Assembly (NCBI RefSeq): GCF_006838285.1
Contig: NZ_CP038228.1
Location: 248,001-312,000, forward strand
Direction: 5' to 3'
Length of the DNA: 64,000 nt
DNA from: Xanthomonas translucens pv. cerealis
GTDB taxonomy: Bacteria > Pseudomonadota > Gammaproteobacteria > Xanthomonadales > Xanthomonadaceae
Program-made: the position numbers and the translations under genes
Notes under the pieces: model-generated
Databases searched by the model: none
What the model saw: the letters and a program-made list of their open reading frames with translations, nothing else
What the model was told of the DNA's origin: nothing
Shown: piece by piece, positions 18,860 to 27,863 of the stretch
How positions within the stretch are numbered: position 1 is the first letter of the stretch
Layout of the letters: each line of letters opens with the position of its first letter

Positions 18860-19699
18860 ATGACCTCGCCCTGGGGCAAGAGCCCACGTGGCCCGCGTTC
18901 GCCCGCGCCGCCCGAACGTGCCGCGCCGGTGCCGCGCGCGGCCGACGCCAATCGCGGCGAACTGCGCCTGTATGGTCTCAATGCGGTGCGTGCGGTGTAC
19001 GCGCGCCGGCCCGAGGCGATCCGCAAGCTGTACCTGGCCGAGGCGCGGATTCCGGCGTTGCAGCCGCTGCTCAAGTGGTGCGCGGCCAATCGCGTCGGCT
19101 ACCGCGTGGTGGAAGAAGCCGATCTGAACAAGCTCGCGGCCAGCGCACACCATGAGGGTGTGGTCGCCGACGTGGTGCGTGCCGAACCGTTGCCGCTGGC
19201 GGCGTGGCTGCAGACGCTGGCGCCGGGTCCGGCGTTGGCGGTGTGGCTGGACGGGGTCGGCAACCCGCACAACTTCGGTGCGATCCTGCGCTCGGCCGCG
19301 CATTTCGGCGCCGCCGCGATCCTGCTGCCGGACGCCGCGACGCTGGCCCTGTCCGGCGCTGCCGCGCGCGTGGCCGAGGGCGGCGCCGAGGCGCTGCCGC
19401 TGGTGCGGCTGCCGCCAGCGGAGCAAGCGTTGGCGCAGTTGCGTGCGGCCGGCTTCGCGCTGGCGGCGACGCTGGTGGACGGCGGCGCCGACGTGTTCGC
19501 CGCCGCGTTGCCGCCGCGCCTGGTCTACGTGATGGGTGCCGAGCGCGAGGGCATGGACCGCGACTTCGCGCAAGCCTGCGAACTGCGCTTGTCGATCCCC
19601 GGCAGCGGTGCGGTGGAAAGCCTCAACGTCGCCTCCGCCACCGCGGTGCTGCTCGGCGCCTGGCGCAGCCGCGTTGCGGCGTCGGCAGCTGCACGGTGA
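18860..19699 (+). CDS. TrmH/SpoU family RNA 2'-O-methyltransferase
   Basis: This 279-residue protein has an N-terminal substrate-binding domain (LRLYGLNAVRAVYARRPEAI, at about 35-110) and a SPOUT domain. The three SpoU motifs are visible: VGNPHNFGAILRSAAHFG, VMGAEREGMDRDF and IPGSGAVESLNVASATAVLL. It methylates a 2'-hydroxyl in tRNA or rRNA; motif sequences do not fix the target (RlmB, TrmH and YfiF types are all possible). The low-complexity Pro/Arg-rich lead is longer than usual. The ATG at 18860 has a weak ribosome binding site. A GTG for a decayed esterase overlaps its stop. Confidence 0.85.
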   Translation: MTSPWGKSPRGPRSPAPPERAAPVPRAADANRGELRLYGLNAVRAVYARRPEAIRKLYLAEARIPALQPLLKWCAANRVGYRVVEEADLNKLAASAHHEGVVADVVRAEPLPLAAWLQTLAPGPALAVWLDGVGNPHNFGAILRSAAHFGAAAILLPDAATLALSGAAARVAEGGAEALPLVRLPPAEQALAQLRAAGFALAATLVDGGADVFAAALPPRLVYVMGAEREGMDRDFAQACELRLSIPGSGAVESLNVASATAVLLGAWRSRVAASAAAR

Positions 19700-19910
19700 A
19701 GCCGGCGCTGCAGTGCCTGTTGCTGGGCGTCGCGCCGCTGGCGCGCGCGAGGCGCCCGCCGCTGCCGTGCCTGCAGCGCAGGTGACGCTGGCCGCGGGCA
19801 GCGTGCGCGGCCAGGTCCAGGCCGACGGCAGCATGCTGTTCCGCGCGATCCCGTTCGCCGCACCGCCGACCGGCGCCAACCGGTGGCGGCGGCCGCCGCC
19901 GCCGCGTTAT
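19696..19910 (+). pseudogene. carboxylesterase type B fragment, N-terminus only
   Basis: A GTG overlapping the methyltransferase stop begins a signal peptide-like KPALQCLLLGVAPLARA. A frameshift then leads into VTLAAGSVRGQVQADGSMLF and RAIPFAAPPTGANRWR. That is the signature start of type B carboxylesterases (GxVRG, then FxxIPFAxPPxGxxRW). The sequence turns into P450-like coding at about 19890-19910, so only the first 60 or so residues of the esterase survive. Confidence 0.6.
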
Positions 19911-20305
19911 CTCTCTACGAATCGATGCGCCTGCTGCCGCCGTCCTGGAACATCCTGTGCAATGCCTCGCCCGAATACATTGGGCTGGCCGCGCGGATCG
20001 GCGCCGCCGCCGACGTGCTGGTGCTGCCGCTGCTCAGTCACCGCGATCCGGCGCTGTGGGACGAACCGCAGGCGTTCCGTCCCGAGCGCTGGGACGGCTT
20101 GGACCCCGACGTCCAGCCCTGCTATCTGCCGTTCGGCCACGCCTCCGAACGCTGCTGGGGGCGACACATGGTGATGCCGCTGGCGGAACGCTTGCTCGAC
20201 CTGCTGCGCGGCCAGGGCCTGGCCGCCAGTCCGCGGCAGACCCGCGCCGAGGTGCCGCTGGCCGGACTGCTCGGTGTCGCTCAGGTCGACGTCGTCCGCC
20301 ACTGA
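19883..20305 (+). pseudogene. cytochrome P450 C-terminal fragment
   Basis: About 140 residues carry the P450 K-helix motif ExxR (YESMRLLPPSW), the meander FRPERWDG and the heme-binding loop LPFGHASERCWGRHMV with the cysteine ligand. The oxygen-binding I-helix and everything N-terminal are missing. The fragment joins directly to an esterase start, so it is a deletion or recombination remnant. A functional P450 needs about 400 residues. Confidence 0.65.
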
Positions 20306-20364
20306 GCCGCGCGCGGCGGTGAGGGCCGCGCCCGAACACGCCGTTTGCGGCAGCGCGAGGCCGG

Positions 20365-21417
20365 CTACTGCGCGTGCGCCGGCGGTGCGGTCGAGCCGCG
20401 CGTCACCAGCGTGTACTCCATCACCTGGTGGATGCCGCGGCTGGGCAGGCCGTCGCGGCGTTGGCGGATCTCGCCGAGCAGTAGCGCGACCGCGGCGCGG
20501 CCCATCGCGGTGACAGGCTGGTGGATAGTGGTCAGTTCGGGCCAGATCGTGGTCGCCACCGGGGTGTCGTCGAAGCCGGCGATCGACAGGTCCTCGGGTA
20601 CGCGCAGGCGCAAGCTGTAGGCGATCGCCACCGCGGCGGCGGCCATGTCGTCGTTGCTGCACAGGATCGCGCTGGGGCGCGGCGCGGCGTGCAGCAGCGC
20701 GGTCGCGGCGAGCAGCCCGGAGCGGTAGGTGAACAGGCCTTCGGCCACGCGCGCGGCGGCGACCGGCAGGCCGGCCGCGGCCATGGTGTCGAAGAACGCG
20801 CGGCTGCGCAGCGCGCTCGGGGTGTGCTTGGGATCGCCGCTGATGAAGCCGATATCGCGATGGCCGAGTTCGAGTAGATGCCGGGTGATCGCGCAGGCCG
20901 CCTGGTAGTCGTCGATGCGCACCGAACTGACGTCCTGCATCGGCGTGCCGGTGGCCACGGCAACCACCGGGATGCCGCGTGCGTCCAGTTCCTCGATGGT
21001 CTGCCGCGAATCGCACAGCGGCGGCGGCAGGATCACCCCGTCCACGCCGGCGTCGAGCAGGCGCTCGGTGGCGGTGCGCTGGCTGCCGATGTCGTCGCTC
21101 TTCTCCACCAGCACCTGGCTGCCGTCCAGGCTGCTCTGTTCGAGGATGCCGAGCATGAACTGGTTGAGATAGGCCGCGCTGGGATTGCTGTACAGCACGC
21201 CGATCCGCGCCAGGCTGGCGGTGCGCAACGAGCGCCCGGCCAGGTTGGGACGGTAGCCGAGCGTCTTGATCGAGGCCTCGACACGCTCGCGTAGCGACGC
21301 GCCCACCCGAGGGTGGCGGTTGATCACGCGCGAGGCGGTCATCGGCGAGACGCCTGCGTGCTGCGCCACATCCAGAAGCGTTACCGCGGAGCCTGCACGA
21401 CCTTGCTGTTTGCCCAT
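20365..21417 (-). CDS. LacI family transcriptional regulator
   Basis: This 350-residue repressor has an N-terminal helix-turn-helix (VTLLDVAQHAGVSPMTASRV followed by INRHPRVG) and a periplasmic-binding-like effector domain (RIGVLYSNPSAAYLNQFML, GVDGVILPPP, ELGHRDIGFISGDPKHTPS, PEDLSIAGFDDTPVATT). It should bind a palindromic operator and respond to a sugar or sugar phosphate. No transporter or catabolic gene is adjacent, so the target is unknown. The ATG at 21417 gives the normal family length. Confidence 0.9.
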   Translation of the reverse strand: MGKQQGRAGSAVTLLDVAQHAGVSPMTASRVINRHPRVGASLRERVEASIKTLGYRPNLAGRSLRTASLARIGVLYSNPSAAYLNQFMLGILEQSSLDGSQVLVEKSDDIGSQRTATERLLDAGVDGVILPPPLCDSRQTIEELDARGIPVVAVATGTPMQDVSSVRIDDYQAACAITRHLLELGHRDIGFISGDPKHTPSALRSRAFFDTMAAAGLPVAAARVAEGLFTYRSGLLAATALLHAAPRPSAILCSNDDMAAAAVAIAYSLRLRVPEDLSIAGFDDTPVATTIWPELTTIHQPVTAMGRAAVALLLGEIRQRRDGLPSRGIHQVMEYTLVTRGSTAPPAHAQ

Positions 21418-21480
21418 CGTGTTCCTGGCGATGTTGCGAAAAAGGAAAGCCTGCACATCCCCCGCAGCAGGACCGTCAGC

Positions 21481-22889
21481 TTACTCCCGGGGCGGTTGCA
21501 CTGTCTTGGTCTGGCTGCCGAAACCGCCGTCGGCCTCGGCGGCCAGATAGGCGAACACCGCATAGACGGCGACGTTCTGCGTTAGCGCCTTGGGATCGAT
21601 CTTGTCCAGGGTGTCGTCGGCGGTGTGGTGCAGATCTAAGTAATCCCTGCCGTCCTGCGCCAGCCACGCCCAGTCGCGGCCCTTGGCCGCGAACGGGCCT
21701 ACGTCCTGGCTGGGGCCGCCTGTCCGGCGCGTAGTCGATGCCGAGCGGCGCCAGCACCTCGGCGATCTGCCGGGTCGCCTCGCGGGAGGCGGCGGCATCG
21801 CCGGAGCCGGTGTTGAACGCATAGATGCGGCCGGCGCCGAAGTCGCTCTCGGCAGCGATCTGGTGCAGTGCCATGTCCTTGGCGTGCGCCTGCGCATAGG
21901 CCTTGCCGCCGTACAGCCCCTGTTCTGCGTTGGCGAAGGCGACTACGCGGATCGTGCGCTTGGGCGCGCGCTTGAGCTGGCCGATCAGGTACCCGGCAGC
22001 CATGCTGATGCCGACCCCGGCCCCATCGTCGATCGCGCCGGTGCCAGGTCCCACGCATCCAGGCGGCCGCCGATCACCACCACCTCCTTGGGCTTGCTGC
22101 GTCCGGTGATCTCGCCGATCACGTTGTACGAGGTGGCCTGACCGTCCCAGCCGCAGCCCAACGCCTGGTGCAGTCGCAGCGGGCCGCGCGCGAGCAGGCG
22201 CGCCAGCTGGTTGGCATCGGGTACCGCCAGCGCCGCCGCCGGTATCGGGGTCGGGCCTTCGTCGAACCGGGTGATGCCGGTATGCGGCACGCGGTGCGAA
22301 TCGGTGCCGGCCGAGCGCATCACGAAGCCGATCGCACTCTTGCCGATCGCCTCCGACGGCCCCTTGCTGCGCACCGCGCCGCCGTTGCCGTAGTCCTTGC
22401 CGTCGCGCGCCTTGAGCATCTGGTAATCGACGAAGGCGATCTTGCCGCGCAGCGATCCGGCGGGGGCGGCCTGTAGCGCGGTGAGGTCGGCGAAGCGCAC
22501 CACGTCGGCTTCGACCATGCGGCTGGGCTGCCGCCCAGCGCGGTCACGCGCAGCGGCTGCGCATTGGCGCCGAGCGCTTGCGCGTGTTCGCTGCGCCGCT
22601 CCCATTTCGGGAACGTCACCGGCTCGGTCCATACCTTGTGGAAGCCCAGCGCCTTGAACTTGGCCTTGGCCCACGCGACCGCGCGCGCATCGGCCTCGCT
22701 GCCGGCCATGCGCGGGCCGACCTCGGTGGTCAGCGATTCGACCACCTTCCAACCGGTGTCGTCGGCCAGCGCCTGCTCGCGCAGCGTGGTGGCGGTGGAC
22801 AACGCCGCGTCCGGGATGCGGGTGGTCTCGGACGCGCCAGCGGAGACAGCGGCGAGCATGGCGGCGATGACGACGGCAAGACGGCGCAT
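21481..22889 (-). pseudogene. M28-family aminopeptidase, frameshifted
   Basis: The intact frame would encode a signal peptide (MRRLAVVIAAMLAAVSAGA), a PA-type insert and an M28 zinc peptidase. It is broken three times. A C is missing from a CCC run near 22530 (SPAAW becomes MVEADVV). A G is missing from a GGG run near 22045 (DAWDLA versus TGAIDDGAGV). A shift lies near 21718. Key residues are also changed: the zinc-ligand motif reads GGRLDAWD where a His is expected, and the catalytic pair reads NAEQGLYGG where EE is expected. HHTADDTLDKID remains. The point changes argue for real decay rather than sequencing error alone. Confidence 0.8.
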
Positions 22890-22953
22890 GAAGGACTCCG
22901 CGACAGCGGTGAACCACGAACTTAGCAGCGCGTGGCGCGCCTGCGCACGGCAC

Positions 22954-23373
22954 TTACTGCGGTGTGGCGTCGTGCTTCAACGCATCGCGGATCTCGCGCA
23001 GCAGCAGCACTTCCTCGCTCGGCGCCTTGGGCGCGGGCGGTTGCTTGCGCGCGATGCGATTGATCGCCTTGACCAGCATGAAGATGGCGAAGGCCACGAT
23101 CACGAACTGGAGAATGGTGTTGAGGAAATCGCCGACGCCGATCACCACCGGCGGCACATCCTTGCCTGCCGCGTCCACCGTCGCCGCCTTCAGCGTCCAC
23201 GCCCAGCGCGAGAAATCCACGCCGCCGGCGAGCATGCCGATCGGCGGCATGATGATCTTCTCCACCAGCGCGGTGACGATCTTGCCGAACGCCGCGCCGA
23301 GTACCACGCCGACCGCCAGGTCCAGCACGTTGCCGCGCATGGCGAATTCCTTGAACTCGCGGATCATGCCCAT
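22954..23373 (-). CDS. mscL: large-conductance mechanosensitive channel
   Basis: This 139-residue protein begins [20 protein letters not shown] and continues [17 protein letters not shown], the amphipathic helix and first membrane helix of MscL. The second membrane helix is [20 protein letters not shown], followed by the charged C-terminal bundle ([15 protein letters not shown]). It forms a pentameric inner membrane pore that opens under hypo-osmotic shock. Length and order are normal. A ribosome binding site (GAGGAGC on the minus strand) precedes the ATG. Confidence 0.96.
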   Translation of the reverse strand: MGMIREFKEFAMRGNVLDLAVGVVLGAAFGKIVTALVEKIIMPPIGMLAGGVDFSRWAWTLKAATVDAAGKDVPPVVIGVGDFLNTILQFVIVAFAIFMLVKAINRIARKQPPAPKAPSEEVLLLREIRDALKHDATPQ

Positions 23374-23483
23374 CGGGGCTCCTCAATCGTTGCGCGGGCC
23401 TGTCGCCGCGGTCCAAGCCTAGCGCAGTCGTTGTCGTCCTTGGATCAAGTTGCTCAGCGCGCGGCAGCGCGCATGCGCGCCGC

Positions 23484-24191
23484 TCAGCCGACGATGGTGC
23501 CGTGGCGCTCGGCGACGTTCTCCAACCGTGCGCTGAAGCGATCGCCCGGCTGCAGTGCTGCCACGCCGGCCGGCGTGCCCATGAACACCAGGTCGCCGGC
23601 GCGCAGCGCGAACAGCGTGGACAGTTCGTGCAGAATCTCCGGCACGTTCCAGATCATCTGGTCGAGCAGCGATTGCTGGCGCACCTGGCCGTTGACCTCC
23701 AGCGACAGGTTCAACGCCTCCAGCGCACCGACTTCGCCGGCCGGGATCAGTTCGCTGATCGGCGCGGAATGGTCGAAGCCCTTGGCGATGTCCCACGGCA
23801 GGCCCCTGGCCTTGGCCGCGGCCTGCAGGTCGCGCCGGGTCAGATCCAGGCCGACGCCATAGGCGAGTACCAGCGCGGCCGCATCCTCGACGCCGAGCAC
23901 GCCGGCCGGCGCATCCTGGCCGAGCGCCACCACCAGTTCCACTTCGTGGTGCAGGTCCTGGGTCGCGGACGGGTAGGGAATGGAGTCGCTGCCGATCACC
24001 AGCGCATCGGCCGGCTTCATGAAGAACGTTGGCTGGCCGCGCTCGGCCTTCGAGGCCGGCGCGCTGGCGCCCATCTCGCGCGCATGGTCGGCGAAATTGC
24101 GGCCCACGCAGTAGATGCGATGCACCGGAAACAGCCCCAGCCCACGCACGGGCACGCGTGGCGCTTCGGCAGCAGCAAACAGGTCTTTCAT
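23484..24191 (-). CDS. fumarylacetoacetate hydrolase family protein
   Basis: This 235-residue protein has the FAH fold: VHRIYCVGRNFADHAREMG, metal-binding acids in LHHEVELVVALG, the conserved DLTRRDLQ, and GDLVFMGTPAGVAALQPGD. Relatives act on beta-diketo acids such as acylpyruvates or fumarylpyruvate and need Mg2+. The exact substrate cannot be read. ATG 24191 (MKDLFAAAE) is taken; an in-frame ATG at 24200 is possible. It stands alone between mscL and a small membrane protein gene. Confidence 0.85.
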   Translation of the reverse strand: MKDLFAAAEAPRVPVRGLGLFPVHRIYCVGRNFADHAREMGASAPASKAERGQPTFFMKPADALVIGSDSIPYPSATQDLHHEVELVVALGQDAPAGVLGVEDAAALVLAYGVGLDLTRRDLQAAAKARGLPWDIAKGFDHSAPISELIPAGEVGALEALNLSLEVNGQVRQQSLLDQMIWNVPEILHELSTLFALRAGDLVFMGTPAGVAALQPGDRFSARLENVAERHGTIVG

Positions 24192-24277
24192 GGGATGCAT
24201 CCAGAGAAGAACAGGATGCAGCAGTCTAACGCGTCGGGTTCAACCCAATTCCAGCAGGCGCGAGGACATCGCTTTCA

Positions 24278-24307
24278 CGATTCCCCATTCCCCAATTTCC
24301 CCATTCC
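24278..24307. repeat. single arm of the GGGAATC-type heptamer repeat
   Basis: Degenerate ATTCCCC units (CGATTCCCCATTCCCC then AATTTCCCCATTCC) lie between the FAH gene and the small membrane protein gene. They match the arms of the complete element at 27010-27128, but no second arm is visible. Confidence 0.65.
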
Positions 24308-24312
24308 AAGCT

Positions 24313-24585
24313 TTAAAGCGGCAACGCCGGCTTGCGCAACACGCGGTACTCGCCATCGACCACATGCTGGCGCGCCGCGGACGGGCGCTTGCCGCGCTGG
24401 CTCAGCAGCTTCATCGCGATGCCGCCGAGGATCATCGCCGCGCCGACGAACACGCTGACGAACACCAGCCCGGCGAGGATCGCCAGGCCAAGCGAACCGA
24501 CGGCCAGTTTCACCAGCGGATGGCGCGGCTTGCGCGGCGCGAAGACATGCCGGAACTGATCGAAATGAAAGGCGCGTACACGCAT
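24313..24585 (-). CDS. small inner membrane protein, 90 aa
   Basis: One long hydrophobic segment (LAILAGLVFVSVFVGAAMIL, possibly two short helices) lies between a basic N-terminus (FAPRKPRHPL) and a basic C-terminus. It looks like a conserved Xanthomonas membrane protein. No function is recognised. It is monocistronic, with a heptamer array just beyond its stop. Confidence 0.65.
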   Translation of the reverse strand: MRVRAFHFDQFRHVFAPRKPRHPLVKLAVGSLGLAILAGLVFVSVFVGAAMILGGIAMKLLSQRGKRPSAARQHVVDGEYRVLRKPALPL

Positions 24586-24783
24586 GGCAGAAGTCTGTGT
24601 CAGTTTGAACCGAGGTGGCAGTATCCGCGCTGTCTTCCGTGACGGAGTGAAAAGTTCGTTAAGAGGAAAAGTAACACTTTCCCGTACAAGGTCTTGCGTG
24701 TCGCCGCCAAGTGAAGTGCGGCGCGGGGGCGCACCGCGGACATGCGAGAATGGCGATTCTTTCCGCGTTGCCGCCGTGTTTCC

Positions 24784-25125
24784 ATGACCGAGTCATCTTC
24801 CGCCGTGCTGGTGCAATTGGAGCAGCTCGCACCCGGCAGCCTGGTCGAGGCCGAGGCCACGTTCGGCGGCGCCGTCGAGTCGTTGCTGCTGTACCGCGAC
24901 GGCGACGGCGTCCGCGCCTGGTTGAACGTGTGTCCGCATGCCGGGCGCCGCCTCGACTGGGCGCCGGGGCAGTTCCTGAAAAGCCGCGAAGGCCATCTGG
25001 TTTGCGCCGCGCATGGCGCCACGTTCGAGTTGCAGCAGGGCAGCTGCGTGTCGGGGCCGTGCCGCGGCCAGAGCCTGCTCGCGGTGCCGGTGGCGGTGCG
25101 CGAGGGCCAGGTTTTCCTGGCGTGA
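24784..25125 (+). CDS. Rieske (2Fe-2S) domain protein
   Basis: This 113-residue protein consists of one Rieske domain. The cluster ligands are C-x-H in LNVCPHAGRRLDW and C-x2-H in LVCAAHGATF, 18 residues apart. It resembles small NirD-like or ferredoxin-type Rieske proteins that pass single electrons to an unknown oxygenase or reductase. There is no signal peptide, so it is cytoplasmic. The ATG at 24784 gives a normal domain length. It is convergent with the SLC13 gene, 7 bases away. Confidence 0.88.
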   Translation: MTESSSAVLVQLEQLAPGSLVEAEATFGGAVESLLLYRDGDGVRAWLNVCPHAGRRLDWAPGQFLKSREGHLVCAAHGATFELQQGSCVSGPCRGQSLLAVPVAVREGQVFLA

Positions 25126-25132
25126 GTGGCGC

Positions 25133-27001
25133 CTAGAACGCGCCCCACCAGGTCATCGACATCAGGTTGACCATCAACACCACCACCGCGGTATAGATCA
25201 GCGACAGCGGCGCGCCGACCCGCCAAAGTTCGCGCGGCTGGTAGTTGGCCGGGCCGGTGACCATCGAGATCACCGGGTTGGACGCGGTCATCAGGTTGTT
25301 GGATGCGGACAGCGCCACGATCAGCGCGAACGCGGTGGGATTGCCGCCAGACGCCAACGCCAGGTTGACCGCGATCGGCACCATCACGATGGTCGCGCCG
25401 ACGTGGCTGATGACCAAAGAGAACGCGGTGGTCAGCAGCGCCAGCGCGATCTCCAGCGCCCACACCGGCACGCCTTCGGGCAGCCGCGCGATGGTATGGC
25501 CGGCGACCCAGGCCGCCGTGCCGCTGCTGTCCATCGCCCAGCCCAGCGGGATCAGCCCGGCCATCATGAAGATGGTCTTCCAGTTGATCGAGGCGTAGGC
25601 CTCGTCCATGCGCAGCACGCCGGTCAGCAGCATGCCGGCCACGCCGGTCATCAGGGTCAGCGCCACCGGCAGTTTGCTGGTCAGTGCGATCAGGATGGTC
25701 AGCGCGAAGATGGTCATCGCGATCTTGAACTTGTGCGGGCGGTGCTCGCCTTTCGGATAGTCGGTGACCACGACGAAGTCGCGGCTCTCCGAGGCCTGCG
25801 CCAGGTCCTGCCAGATGCTGTGGAACACCAGCATGTCGCCGGCGCGCAGCGGCACCTTGCGCACGTCCTCGCGGATCACCTGCTTGTCGCGGTTGATCGC
25901 CAGCAGGCTGATCCCGGCCTGCTTGCGCAGGCGCAGTTCGGCCGCGCACTTGCCGATGAAGCGCGAGGTCGGCGGAATCACCGCCTCGGAGATGCCGGCG
26001 CGGCTGGGATTGAACAGGTCGCCGAGATTGCGCAGCCGCGAGGACAGGCGCAGGAACTGGTTCTGCGCGAAATCGGCCACCTCTTGCCGCGCGCCCATCA
26101 CCCCGAGCACGCTGCCGACCCAGATGCGCATGTCCGCCGGTGGCGCCAGGCGCGTGTCGTTGCCGGTCTTCAGCGCGAGCAGCAGCGGCGCGTCGTGCAC
26201 CGTCTCGGCCTCGCCCAGGGTCATGCCGACCAGCGGGCTGTCGGCACTGACGATCAGCTCGAACACGTCGCCCTCGATGCCGTAGGTGCGCGCGAAGTAG
26301 CTCTCGGTGCGTGCCGGGGTAACCCCGTTGTTGATCAGCTGCTCCTCTTCCATCAGCGTGCGGTCGCCGCGCACGCGGAAGTAGATCAGTGAGGCCAGCA
26401 GCAGCGCCACGCCGATCGGAAGCGGCGCGAACATGCGTAGCGGCTCGATCGTGGCCATGCCCGAGGGCAGGTTGTTGTTGGCCGACTGCAGCAGGTCGTT
26501 GAGCAGGATCAGCGGCGAGTTGCCGACCATGGTCAGCGCGCCGCCCATCACGATCGCCGCGGCGATCGGCAGCAGCAGGCGCTGCAGGGTCAGCCCGGTG
26601 CGCGCGGCCAGGCGCGATGCCACCGGCAGGTACAGCGCCATCACCGAGGGGTTCTGCATGAACGAGGAATTGAGCCCGGCGATGCCGGTGGTCAGCAGCA
26701 TCAGCCGCTCTTCCACGCCGTGCGCGCGGCGCAGCAGCCACGACGCCAGCCGGTTCAGCGCGCCGGTGCGCTCCAGCCCGGCGCCGAGGATGGTGGTGGC
26801 GATGATGCTCATCACCGCGTTGCCGGAGAAACCGCTGAACAGCTCTTCCGGCGCGACCAGCCCGGTCACCCCGAGCACCACCAGCACCACCAGCGCGACC
26901 ACGTCGGCGCGGATGCGCTCGAACACGAACATCGCCATCGTGAAGCCGACCAGCCCGAGCACGAGCTTCATATCGGTGGTCAGCGTCAGCGCGGTGTCCA
27001 T
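25133..27001 (-). CDS. SLC13/DASS family permease with two TrkA-C domains
   Basis: This 622-residue inner membrane transporter has the divalent-anion/sodium symporter layout. The N-terminal helices begin KLVLGLVGFTMAMFVFERIR. A hairpin motif region contains NSSFMQNPSVMALYLPV and IVMGGALTMVGNSPLILLND. Two soluble RCK_C/TrkA-C domains lie around residues 215-390, and a C-terminal membrane bundle has SHVGATIVMVPIAVNLAL and ALSASNNLMTASNPVISMVT. The substrate could be sulfate, another oxyanion or a dicarboxylate. It follows trmB on the same strand by 66 bases, across a heptamer repeat. Confidence 0.87.
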   Translation of the reverse strand: MDTALTLTTDMKLVLGLVGFTMAMFVFERIRADVVALVVLVVLGVTGLVAPEELFSGFSGNAVMSIIATTILGAGLERTGALNRLASWLLRRAHGVEERLMLLTTGIAGLNSSFMQNPSVMALYLPVASRLAARTGLTLQRLLLPIAAAIVMGGALTMVGNSPLILLNDLLQSANNNLPSGMATIEPLRMFAPLPIGVALLLASLIYFRVRGDRTLMEEEQLINNGVTPARTESYFARTYGIEGDVFELIVSADSPLVGMTLGEAETVHDAPLLLALKTGNDTRLAPPADMRIWVGSVLGVMGARQEVADFAQNQFLRLSSRLRNLGDLFNPSRAGISEAVIPPTSRFIGKCAAELRLRKQAGISLLAINRDKQVIREDVRKVPLRAGDMLVFHSIWQDLAQASESRDFVVVTDYPKGEHRPHKFKIAMTIFALTILIALTSKLPVALTLMTGVAGMLLTGVLRMDEAYASINWKTIFMMAGLIPLGWAMDSSGTAAWVAGHTIARLPEGVPVWALEIALALLTTAFSLVISHVGATIVMVPIAVNLALASGGNPTAFALIVALSASNNLMTASNPVISMVTGPANYQPRELWRVGAPLSLIYTAVVVLMVNLMSMTWWGAF

Positions 27002-27009
27002 TGAGGGCC

Positions 27010-27128
27010 GGGAGTGGGGAATCGGGAATGGAGAATGGCAGAAGCGATGGTCTGACGCAGGCGGGCGCTAAGCGGATGCCGGGGGCGGTTGCTGTTCCGA
27101 TTCCGCATTGCCCGCTCCCGATTCCCGG
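27010..27128. repeat. GGGAATC-type heptamer inverted repeat overlapping the trmB 3' end
   Basis: Arm 27010-27038 (GGGAGTGGGGAATCGGGAAT...) and inverted arm 27097-27128 (CCGATTCC...GATTCCCGG) enclose a 58-base centre with GGTTGCTGTTCC, the complement of the ACAGCAAC centre seen in the cys elements. The distal arm lies inside trmB and encodes its last residues. Confidence 0.8.
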
Positions 27129-27853
27129 TCGTACAGCAAATCCCACACGCCATGGCCCAGCTTCTGGCCGCGGGTCTCGAAATGGGTCTGCGGGCGCCAG
27201 TCCGGGCGCGGTACGTGGCCGCGCGGGCCGGCGCGGTTGACCAGGCCTGCGGTGGCGTCCAGCACGTCCCACATCTGCTCGGCGTAGTCGGCCCAGTCGG
27301 TGGCCGCGTGCAGGCGGCCGCCGGCGCGCAGCTTGCGTACCAGCAGCGCGGCGAACGCCGGCTGCAGCAGGCGGCGCTTGTTGTGGCGCTTCTTGTGCCA
27401 CGGGTCGGGGAAATAGATGCGCACTTCGTCGAGCGCGCCGTCTGCGATCTCATACTCCAGCACTTCCACCGCGTCGTGGTGGTACAGGCGCACGTGCTCG
27501 CTGGCGTCGGCGGCCAGCGCGTTCAACACGCGGCCCACGCCGGGCGCGTGCACCTCGATGCCGATGTAGTCGCGGGCCGGGTCGTGGCGCGCGGCGAAGC
27601 GCAGCGCCTCGCCGTTGCCGAAGCCAATCTCCAGCACCTTCGGCGCGGTGCGGCCGAAGGTGGCGTCGAGATCGCGCGGCTGGCCGCTGTAGTCCAGGCC
27701 GAAGCGCGGCCACAGTTCGTCGAACGCGCGCTGCTGGGCGGGCGTGAAGCGGCCCTGGCGCAGCACGAAACTGCGCACCTGGCGGTGCCCTTCGGCAATG
27801 GTGAAGGGCTTGGGCGGGGTCTTGGCGCCAGCGCTGGAGAACGGATTGGTCAT
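27068..27853 (-). CDS. trmB: tRNA (guanine-N7-)-methyltransferase
   Basis: This 261-residue enzyme methylates G46 of tRNA using S-adenosylmethionine. Motifs are [16 protein letters not shown] (SAM site), [15 protein letters not shown], and the signature [18 protein letters not shown], then [10 protein letters not shown]. Homology normally ends near GVWDLLYDR. The last 20 or so residues ([18 protein letters not shown]) are encoded by a heptamer repeat arm and are probably not functional. It sits in a thiS-thiG-trmB-SLC13 run. Confidence 0.95.
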   Translation of the reverse strand: MTNPFSSAGAKTPPKPFTIAEGHRQVRSFVLRQGRFTPAQQRAFDELWPRFGLDYSGQPRDLDATFGRTAPKVLEIGFGNGEALRFAARHDPARDYIGIEVHAPGVGRVLNALAADASEHVRLYHHDAVEVLEYEIADGALDEVRIYFPDPWHKKRHNKRRLLQPAFAALLVRKLRAGGRLHAATDWADYAEQMWDVLDATAGLVNRAGPRGHVPRPDWRPQTHFETRGQKLGHGVWDLLYDRESGAGNAESEQQPPPASA

Positions 27854-27863
27854 GCGCGCGGCC

